Under the pieces are notes generated by a model. It was not told where the DNA came from and did not search any database. It worked only from the letters and a program-made list of their open reading frames with translations. A program made the translations under genes and the position numbers. 64,000 nt of DNA from Bacillota bacterium (GTDB lineage: Bacteria > Bacillota > TC1), in NCBI GenBank assembly GCA_024635925.1, contig JAGXHY010000022.1, positions 18,694 through 82,693 on the forward strand, in the 5' to 3' direction. Shown in pieces: positions 17,700-27,368 of the stretch (its first letter is position 1; the number at the start of each line of letters is the position of its first letter).

Positions 17700-18722
17700 T
17701 TACATACCTAATAAGGATAAATTATACTCAAACAACATACTGTTTATTTCGTGTATGTTGTAAAATTCTTCTGTTATGAAGTATTCTATTATAACATCAA
17801 ACTTACTGCTCTTAGAGAGGGCAAATCCGGCCTTCTGGAGTAGGTCTTTGGTCTCGTCAAGGTTCAGTTCTAATCCAATAGCAAGTGCAATCGCTGTAGC
17901 CTTACTTGGCTTATAGTTCTTGTCACTCCTTATCTTAGAAAAGAGCTTTCGATCTATATTAGCTTTTTTATAAACTTCCACATCTGTTTTCCCCATTAAA
18001 TCTATTTGATTAAGTAGGTGTTCGGAAAAGGTTTCTTGGAGTTTATTTAGAATGTCTTCTAGTTTTCTACTACTTGACTCTTCCTTACTTGATTCACTAT
18101 AGGAGTCAATATTAAATAATTGTTGTATATTTCTCTCATCAAATCTACTTATCTGATTATATGATTCATTATAAAGTTCATCATCATCAAACTCTAGTAT
18201 ATAGTTTTCATCAATATAGTTTTGGACTGAATCAAACAATTCTTTAGAGATAGCATAAGCTCTCTTATCATATACCACTAAAGTAACTTCCATCTCGTGT
18301 TCTTCTAAAAACTTACTTATCATATCTACTGCTATTTCTAATGCTCTTTCTTTAGGAAAGCCATATGTGCCTGCTGATATTAGAGGAAAGGCTATGCTAT
18401 TTAATCCTAAATTCAAGGCTAAGTCTAAGGAGTTCTTATAGCAAAACTCTAAAAGCTCTTCTTCTCTAAAACCCCCACCTTCCCAGACAGGTCCTACAGT
18501 GTGTATAACATACTCAGCTGGTAGATCATATCCACTAGTTAATCTTACTTCTCCTATTGGACAGCCTCCAATTTTCTTACATTCTTCCAATAAACCAATA
18601 CCTGCTACTTTATGTATTGCTCCATCTACACCACCACCACCAACTAACCAAGTATTAGCTGCATTGACTATGGCATCCACTTCTATTTTTGTTATGTCTG
18701 CTCTTATTATTTTTAGTGGCAT
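17700..18722 (-). CDS. Macro-domain protein with C-terminal HTH-like domain
   Basis: 340 residues. Residues 1-165 are a macro domain of the O-acetyl-ADP-ribose/ADP-ribosyl hydrolase class: NAAN at 20-23, GGGGVDGAI at 28-36, ISAGTYGFPKERA near 114. An acidic, serine-rich linker (about 175-220) leads to a C-terminal domain (about 235-340) that reads like an XRE-type helix-turn-helix followed by an extension: MGKTDVEVYKKANIDRKLFS, then ATAIALAIGLELNLDETKDLL. This tail is known from other Bacillota macro proteins, but I know of no assigned function. It could tie ADP-ribose binding to DNA or a partner such as the adjacent VWA protein. Confidence 0.85.
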   Translation of the reverse strand: MPLKIIRADITKIEVDAIVNAANTWLVGGGGVDGAIHKVAGIGLLEECKKIGGCPIGEVRLTSGYDLPAEYVIHTVGPVWEGGGFREEELLEFCYKNSLDLALNLGLNSIAFPLISAGTYGFPKERALEIAVDMISKFLEEHEMEVTLVVYDKRAYAISKELFDSVQNYIDENYILEFDDDELYNESYNQISRFDERNIQQLFNIDSYSESSKEESSSRKLEDILNKLQETFSEHLLNQIDLMGKTDVEVYKKANIDRKLFSKIRSDKNYKPSKATAIALAIGLELNLDETKDLLQKAGFALSKSSKFDVIIEYFITEEFYNIHEINSMLFEYNLSLLGM

Positions 18723-18857
18723 ATTTCACCTTCTTTATTTTAATATCAATAAAATGCTATAAAACTGCTTTTTTCAATATTATATTAAATAATATAGTTA
18801 TTATAAACTCAATATATATATATATATTTCCATCTAAGCTATCTTTACTTCATTAAT

Positions 18858-19313
18858 TTATTTTACTTCTTTAAAACCTTTACTTTCTAAGTATTCAGCA
18901 GATTTTACCATACTAACACCTTTCTCTTCAACATTTTCATCAAAATTCATTCCTGGCAAGTGCATTATTTCTTCAAAATTAACTACATCATAATCTAATT
19001 CCAACTTTTCAATTGCTTGGTCATCCTCATATTGCATTTCATGCATCACTCCATCATAGTTTTGAAATTCTTCACTCATTGGATCAAAAATTACTTGTGC
19101 ATGTTCTTTTGAAGTTATTCCAACTAAATCATATACTATAAGGTTTTCAGTAGTTTGTTTTATAACTTTATCATTTTCATATGTATAAACCATGGTGGTT
19201 GTTATACCATCTTTTTCTAACTTAAATGTTCTTGTTGACCCATTTCCACTATCACATGCTGTTAAAAATAACATCAATAATATAACTGTTATAATTCCTA
19301 ATATTTTCTTCAT
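18858..19313 (-). CDS. DUF1307 (YehR-like) lipoprotein
   Basis: 151 residues from the ATG at 19313, which has AAGGAG seven bases upstream; the ORF can be extended upstream but without support. Signal peptide with lipobox LTAC. The body matches the YehR-like DUF1307 lipoproteins (TRTFKLEKDGITTTMVYTYE and LESKGFKEV at the end). Exported and lipid-anchored; role unknown. Confidence 0.75.
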   Translation of the reverse strand: MKKILGIITVILLMLFLTACDSGNGSTRTFKLEKDGITTTMVYTYENDKVIKQTTENLIVYDLVGITSKEHAQVIFDPMSEEFQNYDGVMHEMQYEDDQAIEKLELDYDVVNFEEIMHLPGMNFDENVEEKGVSMVKSAEYLESKGFKEVK

Positions 19314-19436
19314 AGTCATACTCCTTACTACCTTTATATATGCTTTTTGATTAAAACTATTTTTGTATATATTGATTTTAGAATAAAGTAGTATAATTTT
19401 CAAGTTGAAAGCTTTATTTCATCTTACTTTCATTAT

Positions 19437-21545
19437 TCAATTACTCATCTCAATAAACCCATTCCTAACACAATCCCCCAACAACAACCACTTAACACCA
19501 ACACCATAAAAATCAACCCCAATAATATCATCCTTCATATCCACAACAACACCATCACCAAAACTATTATGAACAACCCCAACACCAACACCATAACCAC
19601 TTACATCAATTTTAGCTTTAGTGCTTCCCTTTACATTCACAACCAAACTACCAGATTCAGTTTTATCCATCAAATACCTAACAAACCTAGACATCCTTAC
19701 AGTTCTACCATTAAACCTATCAGAACCAATAATCAACACCTCAGACCTAGCCCTAGTAATACCAACATAAAATAACCTAACCTCCTCCTCATACAAAGAA
19801 GAATCAGAACCATCATTTTTCAATTTAACACTCTCACCAGAAGGAAACAGCCCCTCAACCAAATCAACCAATATAACCTTATCAAACTCCAAACCCTTAC
19901 TAGAATGAATAGTCGACAAAGTTACCTCCTTACCCTTAGATTTAGAACTAATCATTACCTCCTCAAGTACACCAAGCCTCTCGAAAATACCATCAGCCCC
20001 ATAAGTGCTACCAACACCAGAAGCAATACACCTCAAAACATCCAACTTCTGCAACAATACATCCTTAACATAACCCTTTTTACCCAAACCATTAATACTA
20101 TCAAGATAACCCATATCCTTAACAATAAAATCAATAACCTCACCAGGCTTTAAGGAACCAAGCTTCAAAAACTCAGACCTCTTATCCATAATTTTCTTAA
20201 CATTACTCTCATACAAATTAGGAACCGTTAACAAAGTATCAAAAACACTCCTTTTAAAATTATTCCTAACATAATCAAACATCTGTTTACTAATAAAACA
20301 ATCAAGCTTATAGTAAATCCTCTCAAAAGCATCAATATCAGAAAAATCCTGAGCCAAATCCAAATAAGCCCTAATATCATTAATAACAAAATGAGAAAAA
20401 AAACCAGACCTGTTCTCCCTAACAGAAAAAGAAACATTCTCCCGGAGTAAAGTATCAATTATAGGAATAACAGACTCATTATTCCTAAACAAAACCCCAA
20501 TACTAACACCCTTCTTCTCTTCTCTAATCAACTCAGCTATATAACCATATTGATCTTTTAAATCAATTAAACCCAACTGCTTAATCTTAGAACCTTCCAC
20601 ATTTTTACAAAACATATTCTTACAATACCTATTCTTATTTTGCTTAATAAACCTATCAGCAGACCCAACAATACTCTTAGTAGAACGATAATTTTGCTGC
20701 ATCAACAACACCTTACCCCTAGTATATGACTTCTCAAAATTCAGTAAAGCATCAGGATAAGCACCCCTAAAACCGTAAATACTCTGATCCTCATCACCTA
20801 CCATAAAAATATTCCCATCACTACCAACCAGTAAACTAATAATCTCATGCTGGATAACAGAAACATCCTGTGCCTCATCCACATTAATATACCTATACCT
20901 ACCCTTAATACCCTCCAAAATCGACTCATTCTTCCTCAATATATGATAAGAATAAACTAACATATCATCATAATCCATCAACCTATTTTCTAACTTATAT
21001 GATTCATAAGCCCTATATATTTCACCAAAGTCACAACCTACAACACTAATACCATCAATACCCTTCTTCTTTAACATCATATTCTTACAATAAGCTATCT
21101 TCCTAGTAATTTCCCCTAAGACATCCTCACCAATATATTCATTATTTAACTCCAAATATATTCTCTTAATTATATGAGCATTACTATCAATAACCTTAAA
21201 AGCCTTAGTATCCTTCAACCTCTCATAATCTTTCAAAACCTGATAACAAAAACTATGAATAGTCTTAAACTCCAATTCCTTAATAAACCTATCACCAAAA
21301 ATATTTAAAAACCTCTTCTTCATATCACTAGCTGCAGCCTTACTAAAAGTCAAAGCTAATATTTCCCTTGGATCAACACCATAGTTATATAGCATATTAC
21401 CAATCCTAAGTATCATCACCGTAGTCTTCCCACTACCAGGGACTGCCAATAGAAGATTTGCACCTTCTATTGTTAAAACCGCCTCCTCTTGTTGAGGATT
21501 AAGCACTATATTATGTTCTGTTATTAGTTTATCTAAAAATTCCAA
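19437..21545 (-). CDS. UvrD/PcrA-like superfamily 1 DNA helicase
   Basis: 702 residues, a 3'-5' DNA helicase/translocase of the UvrD-Rep group. Walker A AVPGSGKT at 34-41; Walker B NVDEAQDVS; motif III GDEDQSIYGFRGA; motif VI LFYVGITRARSEVLIIG. The last 45 residues (VHNSFGDGVVVDMKDD, VDFYGVGVKWLLL) form the Tudor-like tail seen in PcrA. Third codon positions are unusually rich in G and T compared with most neighbours, as in the DUF2779 gene at 23117. It may be the second UvrD-type enzyme of this genome rather than the housekeeping PcrA. Confidence 0.9.
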   Translation of the reverse strand: MEFLDKLITEHNIVLNPQQEEAVLTIEGANLLLAVPGSGKTTVMILRIGNMLYNYGVDPREILALTFSKAAASDMKKRFLNIFGDRFIKELEFKTIHSFCYQVLKDYERLKDTKAFKVIDSNAHIIKRIYLELNNEYIGEDVLGEITRKIAYCKNMMLKKKGIDGISVVGCDFGEIYRAYESYKLENRLMDYDDMLVYSYHILRKNESILEGIKGRYRYINVDEAQDVSVIQHEIISLLVGSDGNIFMVGDEDQSIYGFRGAYPDALLNFEKSYTRGKVLLMQQNYRSTKSIVGSADRFIKQNKNRYCKNMFCKNVEGSKIKQLGLIDLKDQYGYIAELIREEKKGVSIGVLFRNNESVIPIIDTLLRENVSFSVRENRSGFFSHFVINDIRAYLDLAQDFSDIDAFERIYYKLDCFISKQMFDYVRNNFKRSVFDTLLTVPNLYESNVKKIMDKRSEFLKLGSLKPGEVIDFIVKDMGYLDSINGLGKKGYVKDVLLQKLDVLRCIASGVGSTYGADGIFERLGVLEEVMISSKSKGKEVTLSTIHSSKGLEFDKVILVDLVEGLFPSGESVKLKNDGSDSSLYEEEVRLFYVGITRARSEVLIIGSDRFNGRTVRMSRFVRYLMDKTESGSLVVNVKGSTKAKIDVSGYGVGVGVVHNSFGDGVVVDMKDDIIGVDFYGVGVKWLLLGDCVRNGFIEMSN

Positions 21546-21572
21546 TTACCTCTCCTAACTATCAAAAATACC

Positions 21573-22295
21573 TTAAACCAGTATCAACAAAATACTATAA
21601 GCTAATACTCCTATAAAAAAAGCTATAAAACTACTTTCCCTTTCCTCTGGAAGCTCTTCTTTTAATATATTAAGAATAATACCACCAGCCAAAAATGCAA
21701 ACAATAAAGATATAACTAACTCATTTATTACAGTATGATAACCGATTATAAAACCTAAAATGCTACCAAGTGACAGAACCCATCTGCCATATTTATCATA
21801 TATTTTATGATGATGATCCCTAAGTCCATAATCAACAACAAAGAAATGTAGGCCTATTGCAATTCCAAAAAGAAGTAATGTATCAACAGTACCATTCACA
21901 TTATTCACCAATAAATAGCCAGTTACAGCATTATAAACAAAAGAAAAAATAATATGAACCCAAAATGCACCTTTAGAAGCTCTATTGTTTTCTGCATTTT
22001 TTGCTCTAGAAAGTTTACTCATCCTCTCTAGACCATAAAAAACTACCAGACCAACGAGAGAAATAATATAAATATGACTTTCTATTAATAGTAAGAATTT
22101 ATTTTCTATAAGTCCCTCAACTGTTTTTTGATTCTTACTAAGTTCTGGCAATAAATGCATAAATACATAAGAAACAGCAACACCACCTGCTATAGATAAA
22201 AACTTTCTTCTTGGTATTTTATCTATATCATTTAAATATGATGTACTAATGTGTATTAAAATAAATATTATTGTAATCAAAAACTCTAAATACAT
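21573..22295 (-). CDS. Multi-pass membrane protein resembling ZIP metal transporters
   Basis: 240 residues, about seven helices. Two places recall ZIP proteins: helix 2 with VFMHLLPEL and a late helix pair AFLAGGIILNILKEELPEE followed by SFIAFFIGVLAYSILLIL. A central loop has HHHK. However, the usual HSxxEG of ZIP helix 4 is not evident (I see IGLHFFVVDYGLRDHHHK instead), so metal transport is only a suggestion. Confidence 0.55.
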   Translation of the reverse strand: MYLEFLITIIFILIHISTSYLNDIDKIPRRKFLSIAGGVAVSYVFMHLLPELSKNQKTVEGLIENKFLLLIESHIYIISLVGLVVFYGLERMSKLSRAKNAENNRASKGAFWVHIIFSFVYNAVTGYLLVNNVNGTVDTLLLFGIAIGLHFFVVDYGLRDHHHKIYDKYGRWVLSLGSILGFIIGYHTVINELVISLLFAFLAGGIILNILKEELPEERESSFIAFFIGVLAYSILLILV

Positions 22296-22400
22296 ATAAT
22301 CCTCCTAAATATCAATAAGAACTCTAAACACACCACAAAAAGTCCAAACATTATTTTAATTATATCATCTATATTTTTTTACTGCCAAAAAAACATCAAA

Positions 22401-22442
22401 GAATATAAAAGGATGCTAGTTTACTAGCATCCTTTTATATTC
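22401..22442 (-). terminator. Terminator after the lipoprotein gene
   Basis: Perfect 20-bp inverted repeat (22401-22420 with 22423-22442) around a 2-base centre; the strongest stem in the window. Confidence 0.85.
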
Positions 22443-22472
22443 TTTATTTAATTTAATTTTTAGTATTTTATC

Positions 22473-23078
22473 CTATTGAAAACTCTCACCAAAATCATTA
22501 AATGTTGAATACATACCTGACATCAAAACATCCAATAATTCATCATTAATCTCAGTAATAAGCCACTCATCATCCTTTTTCACTAAATCAATTTTTAAAT
22601 CAACCTCTTTAAAAGTTTCAGGAATTTCCTTCTTCTTCTCTAACATAATATCTTCCAGCATCTTTTCCATATCTTCATCACTCATCTCTTCACCACTAAA
22701 AGCAGAACCGAATGCCTTAAGTATATACTCACTAAAAGTAGCCTTCAATAAAGGACCAGAATCTACATATTTAGTACTAACAGAAACAACAGCCATATTC
22801 CCATCTACTTCACTATCAGTAATATTATATGATAACTTCTCCATATTATCCAAAATTAAATTCAAAAAAACAGAATTCTCATCAAGTTCTTTAAACAACT
22901 CAGTATTAACAATCTCCTCCGTCTTCCCCTCAACTAAAGTCTCTTCAATACCCTCAATGTTAAATACCTTAACAGACTTAAAAAACTTTGATACAGTATC
23001 CTCTGGCGTTACAGTTCCACAACCTACAAACACCACCAACATAAACATAACCAATATAAAAGATATTATCTTTTTCAT
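22473..23078 (-). CDS. Lipoprotein with DUF4878/NTF2-like fold
   Basis: 201 residues with a signal peptide and lipobox FVGC. The mature part follows a familiar layout of DUF4878-like secreted proteins: TPEDTVSKFFKSVKVFNIEG at the start, a central strand NMAVVSVSTKYVDSG, and KKDDEWLITEIND near the end. No catalytic residues known. It lies just downstream of the DUF2779 gene on the same strand. Confidence 0.65.
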   Translation of the reverse strand: MKKIISFILVMFMLVVFVGCGTVTPEDTVSKFFKSVKVFNIEGIEETLVEGKTEEIVNTELFKELDENSVFLNLILDNMEKLSYNITDSEVDGNMAVVSVSTKYVDSGPLLKATFSEYILKAFGSAFSGEEMSDEDMEKMLEDIMLEKKKEIPETFKEVDLKIDLVKKDDEWLITEINDELLDVLMSGMYSTFNDFGESFQ

Positions 23079-23116
23079 AATTAACCCCTCCCCTTCTTAT
23101 ATATTTTATCATTAAC

Positions 23117-24679
23117 CTATAACTCCCCAAACCTAGACTCAAAAACCAATCTAGCATAAATCCCAACCATAGCCAAAGTATCAAGCCTACAATAAGCCAA
23201 CAAACCTGCTCTTACTTTTTGGACCTCATACTCAGGAACTAAACCCTCACTCATCAACTCATAAGCACCCATAGCCTCAGCCCCATTATGAACACCAGGC
23301 AATAAAGAATAATCAAGCTCAGGATCATCACCACACAAAGCAGGCAGTACCTTCTTAATAGAATAAGAACCTCCCATACTCCGGTCATAAAAAGCCATAG
23401 ACTTAAAAGGCTCCATCAAATCAACAAACTGCTTATTAATTCTCTCCAAACCGTCAATAATACCAGACAAGTAAGCACTATGACAAGGATACTTATTTGC
23501 AAACAAACCCACAGCCTTAATCAAATTACTAATAACACCCTTCTCAAAAGACATATTATAAGCCACAACAACACCATTATTTGGAGGAATCATTTCCACC
23601 AGCATACTAGCCACCTGCAACCGAGGATCTCTTCCCACCTCAGCCAAAAATTCACGATGAATCAAATCATCAATAGAATAAGTCCTCTCTTCAAACAAAA
23701 TACCACCCAAACTATCCAACTTATGAATAGAAAATTGAGAAGGAACCTGCATATAAGGCCTATTACCAAAAAGAGGCACAAGAGGCTGGTAAGTTTCAAA
23801 ATCCAAGAAATATATAGGAAACCTATACTCATTAACATGCTTTAATAAAGCCTTACTATCAATAACTTGAGACACCTCATTACAAGCACAATCCACTTGA
23901 ATTTTTTGCCTTCTATTTAACACAAGCCCAGATTCTAATACCTCACACATACCCTTCACACCATTAAAATATAAGTCTAACTTAATCCTATTAGCCAACC
24001 CAGCAATATCAAAAATATCCTCACCAAATTTTAAATCACTAAAACAATGAGAATAATACTCACACTTCTTACCAGAACAACCCAAATAAACACTAGGCTC
24101 ATCAACAACAGCCACATACTTATCTAAACCAACAATACTATCAGCTACCCCATCAATAACAACATGAACCCTCTCACTCACGTCCTCCACAACACAAAAA
24201 CTCTTAGCATCTATATTCCCATCACTAACATACTCATTATTAACATAAATAACAAAAGCACCCTTAACCCTATAACCACATAAAGACAACACATGCCACT
24301 GAAAAGCCACATCCTCAATATTCTCTTCACTCACTCTAGTAGAACTCTTCATCTCATATATAAGAACACCATCATCCTCAATTACTAACATATCAACTGC
24401 ACAAAATAAATTATTAACAGCAAAAGAAGCCTCAGCAATCATCTTCTCCCCAGCAGCCATCTTCACCCTAGTATCTTCAATACCCAAAGACAAATCCCTG
24501 TTATATTCCACCTCAACGAAACCAGGAAATAAATTCTTAGCAATATCACCAAACTGTCTACCATGAAGTTCCAAAACCTCTGGTATATCAAAAGACCTTT
24601 CCTCATCTAATTTAGCATCCAACCATAAAAGCTTAGGACATTTAAGACCTCTAATATATTTAGACTTTGAAAAATTCAT
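23117..24679 (-). CDS. DUF2779 nuclease-like protein
   Basis: 520 residues from ATG 24679 (AAGGAG seven bases upstream). The N-terminal half reads as a Cas4/RecB-like PD-(D/E)XK module: SKYIRGLKCPKLLWLD at the start, AVDMLVIEDDGVLIYEMKSST with the D..E.K pattern, and cysteines (GCSGKKCEYYSHC) suggesting an Fe-S cluster. The C-terminal half has RNase H-like DEDD positions: YFLDFETYQPLVP, VAYNMSFEKGVI, and AYCRLDTLAMVGIY. Two nuclease folds in one chain is the family trait. Biological role unknown, probably DNA processing or defence. Third positions are G/T-rich like those of the UvrD-like gene. Confidence 0.85.
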   Translation of the reverse strand: MNFSKSKYIRGLKCPKLLWLDAKLDEERSFDIPEVLELHGRQFGDIAKNLFPGFVEVEYNRDLSLGIEDTRVKMAAGEKMIAEASFAVNNLFCAVDMLVIEDDGVLIYEMKSSTRVSEENIEDVAFQWHVLSLCGYRVKGAFVIYVNNEYVSDGNIDAKSFCVVEDVSERVHVVIDGVADSIVGLDKYVAVVDEPSVYLGCSGKKCEYYSHCFSDLKFGEDIFDIAGLANRIKLDLYFNGVKGMCEVLESGLVLNRRQKIQVDCACNEVSQVIDSKALLKHVNEYRFPIYFLDFETYQPLVPLFGNRPYMQVPSQFSIHKLDSLGGILFEERTYSIDDLIHREFLAEVGRDPRLQVASMLVEMIPPNNGVVVAYNMSFEKGVISNLIKAVGLFANKYPCHSAYLSGIIDGLERINKQFVDLMEPFKSMAFYDRSMGGSYSIKKVLPALCGDDPELDYSLLPGVHNGAEAMGAYELMSEGLVPEYEVQKVRAGLLAYCRLDTLAMVGIYARLVFESRFGEL

Positions 24680-24750
24680 AAAAACACTCCTTATCATAAC
24701 CTTAAAAATTCATCTATTTAATTAATAACCCAATCAAAAAATACTAATCC

Positions 24751-24786
24751 TTATGAATCCACTTTATGAATCCACTTTATGAATCA
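24751..24786. repeat. Short direct repeat, 13-bp unit, almost 3 copies
   Basis: Unit TTATGAATCCACT at 24751-24763 and 24764-24776, then a third copy ending after TTATGAATC. It lies in the 290-bp gap upstream of DUF2779; no function is apparent. Confidence 0.6.
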
Positions 24787-24890
24787 AGTATAACAATAAC
24801 AGTGGGTAATAATTGGTACACTAACTTCTCACTTTTCTATATATCACTTTAACTCATTATACACCAATTTTCTTAATATATTGCAAAAGT

Positions 24891-24917
24891 AAATGACCAC
24901 CTAATAGATGGTCATTT
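24891..24917 (-). terminator. Terminator of the hydrolase operon
   Basis: 9-bp stem AAATGACCA with TGGTCATTT around a 9-nt loop, followed on the minus strand by ACTTTTG; downstream of the gene ending at 24973. Confidence 0.6.
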
Positions 24918-24972
24918 TGAGCAACAATAATATAAACATAGAAAAAAATATATATAACTTTATCAGTGTAAG

Positions 24973-26277
24973 TTAATATGAACCACTTAATGTGAAATCT
25001 CCTTCACTCTTAAGATAAGAGTTAAAAAATTCCAGACTAACCATATTTATTGTTTTTAGATAGTATAATGTTTTATCAGAATCATTCTTTCCATCTAAGA
25101 TACCTGTTAAAATCGGACTAGTAATGGCAAAATCAGTTAAAGCTAGATGACCAGCACCTCTAATATAAACATTAAATACATCTTCAATCTTTTCATCTAA
25201 CATTCGGTAATTTACTTCATATTGCGGTCGTTTTGCAAGTATGGCCCATGCGCTATCTGAATAAACATTAAGTACTGGAATAGGGTAATCCATATCTGTG
25301 AAAATAAACTCTTTGTTCTCTACTCCTTCAATATCGTACATATATGGAGATTCAAGAGCAATGACTGCTTTAATATCATCTCTGATCCTACCCATTCCAA
25401 GGGCTGCTGAGCCACCAAGGGAATGTCCCATAACACCAACTTTATTAATATCCATAAGTTTATATACCATATCTGTATTATCTTTTTTTGTTTCCCCAAT
25501 TACATAGTCTATAACAAAATCCATATCATCTGTACGAATTTCCATCCACTTTTGATAATATTTATAACTTTGTTGTATATCAGATAGTGAATTTTCAAAA
25601 AGTAATTCCTTCATATAACCAAAATTGATAAATGTAGTATTTCCAGACTCATCTTTAGTATAAAAACATTGATATGTGTGATCTATAGATAAAACCACAT
25701 AACCATGGCTTGCAAGCTCATTGTAAAGGGACTCATTACTCGACTTTATACCAAGGCCTCCATGTGAAAAAACAATAAGTGGGTACCTTCTTTTATAATT
25801 ATCAGGATACCAAACCTTCACATTTAATTTTCTATTTTCAACAGTACTGATATAACTTTCCAACCGATTTTTATCAATGTATGTATAACTTTTAGTTTTA
25901 ACTTGATATTGACCTGTATAATCCACTATTTTTTTGTTTTGAGGGAATAAAATTGCTGGGAGAATTAGTATAAAGAATAGCACAGACATCCCTATTGTTC
26001 TTAACACAACTCTAACTACTTTATACTCTCCTTTTTCTTTCTTTCCTCTAACTAGCGTTTTTACTCCAATAATTGACGTTAATAGCAAAAAAAATGCTAG
26101 AGCATAATATCTAAAACTAAAGTCAATAATTGATAAAATAACAAGTAACATAAAGACGATAAAAGATACAATACGGAGAATACTTTTTTCTGTTAAGTGA
26201 TTTGATTTTGTAATTATACTAAATGTTGCAAATAAAATTTCAACAAATACTACAGTAAAAAATATGATTACTCCCAT
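24973..26277 (-). CDS. Membrane-anchored alpha/beta hydrolase, PAF-acetylhydrolase-like
   Basis: About 434 residues. Four N-terminal membrane helices (to about residue 110) lead to an extracytoplasmic hydrolase domain with VFSHGGLG (oxyanion hole), GHSLGGSAAL (nucleophile serine near 286) and a late GAGHLALTDFA (histidine). The pattern resembles bacterial platelet-activating-factor acetylhydrolase-like lipases. Start MGVII at 26277 is set by GAGG 6 nt upstream; a TTG at 26289 is the alternative. First of three hydrolases in this cluster; 12 nt separate it from the next gene, so they are co-transcribed. Substrate unknown. Confidence 0.8.
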   Translation of the reverse strand: MGVIIFFTVVFVEILFATFSIITKSNHLTEKSILRIVSFIVFMLLVILSIIDFSFRYYALAFFLLLTSIIGVKTLVRGKKEKGEYKVVRVVLRTIGMSVLFFILILPAILFPQNKKIVDYTGQYQVKTKSYTYIDKNRLESYISTVENRKLNVKVWYPDNYKRRYPLIVFSHGGLGIKSSNESLYNELASHGYVVLSIDHTYQCFYTKDESGNTTFINFGYMKELLFENSLSDIQQSYKYYQKWMEIRTDDMDFVIDYVIGETKKDNTDMVYKLMDINKVGVMGHSLGGSAALGMGRIRDDIKAVIALESPYMYDIEGVENKEFIFTDMDYPIPVLNVYSDSAWAILAKRPQYEVNYRMLDEKIEDVFNVYIRGAGHLALTDFAITSPILTGILDGKNDSDKTLYYLKTINMVSLEFFNSYLKSEGDFTLSGSY

Positions 26278-26301
26278 TTTTTCCCTCAATTCAACTTATC
26301 T

Positions 26302-27351
26302 TTATTTCTTAATACTCTCTATAAAAAACTCATTAATTTTATCCATCAAAATAAGATTTATATCTTGGGCTAAAGCACGATCAATTTTAGAATAAAAATC
26401 TTTTTTTATTTCATATGGAATATTCTGTTCATAATGGTCATATAATTTTCGATATTTAATATTAATTTTATCAATATAGCCCATACTTGCATCAGATTTA
26501 AATATATTGTTATGACCACTATGTCCATGTTCATTTAATAATATAGTCTTTACCTTAGTATTAGTAATCTTATTTATTTTCGAAATAATGGAACTGCCCT
26601 CATAAGAAACAGACTCATCTTCCATACCATGTATAATAAGAACTGGAACATCTGATTTATTGATAGCATCTACTGCCTTTAAAGATGCTGTTTCTCCAAA
26701 TAAAATTCTTTGATATAACCATAAATATGGGTATTGTATTTTAATAAAATCACCCATCATACTTCTACCTTGCTCTATAATCATTTCCATTGGACTATTA
26801 GCACCAGACACTGTAACTACAGCTTCAATCTTAAAATCATAATGCAAAATATTAGCTACAGCATAACCACCCCAACTATGACCAAACAAAAGAATCGGTA
26901 GATTATTAAATTCTTCCTGTGATTTTATATAAGTTAACGCCGAATTCAAATCAATTAATGCTTGAGGAAATCCCTTTGTTGTCTTACCTTCACTATCAAA
27001 ACTTCCTGTAGCATCATAAGCAAAAACAGACCAACCCTGGTCAACAAAATATTTTATTTGAGGTAAATAACTATCAGCACCACCTCCAAGTCCATGAACA
27101 ACTACTACAAGACCTTTTTTATTATTTAAACCATAAACATATCCTTGTAAAAGATTTTTTTCTGATTTAAAGTTGACCAAATTTCTAGAATACTTATCTT
27201 CAATATCTTCATATCTCAATTCTGCAGTAACCTTAGAATCATGTCTGTCATATCTAGGAAATTGACCATTATAGATAAACATTACAATAATAAAAGAAAT
27301 AATTGAAAAAAGTAAAACTAATCCTACTATACTCAAACTTACAATTTTCAT
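26302..27351 (-). CDS. Alpha/beta hydrolase with N-terminal membrane anchor
   Basis: 349 residues: one membrane segment (7-26), then a serine hydrolase. VHGLGGGADSYLP provides the oxyanion hole, GHSWGGYA the nucleophile (S159), IHGMEDESV the acid and EHGHSGHNN the histidine. Similar to the family often called BAAT/lysophospholipase-like. Sits between a CPBP protease (17 nt) and another hydrolase (12 nt) in one operon. Confidence 0.82.
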   Translation of the reverse strand: MKIVSLSIVGLVLLFSIISFIIVMFIYNGQFPRYDRHDSKVTAELRYEDIEDKYSRNLVNFKSEKNLLQGYVYGLNNKKGLVVVVHGLGGGADSYLPQIKYFVDQGWSVFAYDATGSFDSEGKTTKGFPQALIDLNSALTYIKSQEEFNNLPILLFGHSWGGYAVANILHYDFKIEAVVTVSGANSPMEMIIEQGRSMMGDFIKIQYPYLWLYQRILFGETASLKAVDAINKSDVPVLIIHGMEDESVSYEGSSIISKINKITNTKVKTILLNEHGHSGHNNIFKSDASMGYIDKINIKYRKLYDHYEQNIPYEIKKDFYSKIDRALAQDINLILMDKINEFFIESIKK

Positions 27352-27368
27352 AACTTACCTCCAATATC

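Noticed and set aside
18811..18828. Alternating AT run before the macro-domain gene
   Set aside because: A short dinucleotide run in AT-rich DNA; no evidence of function.
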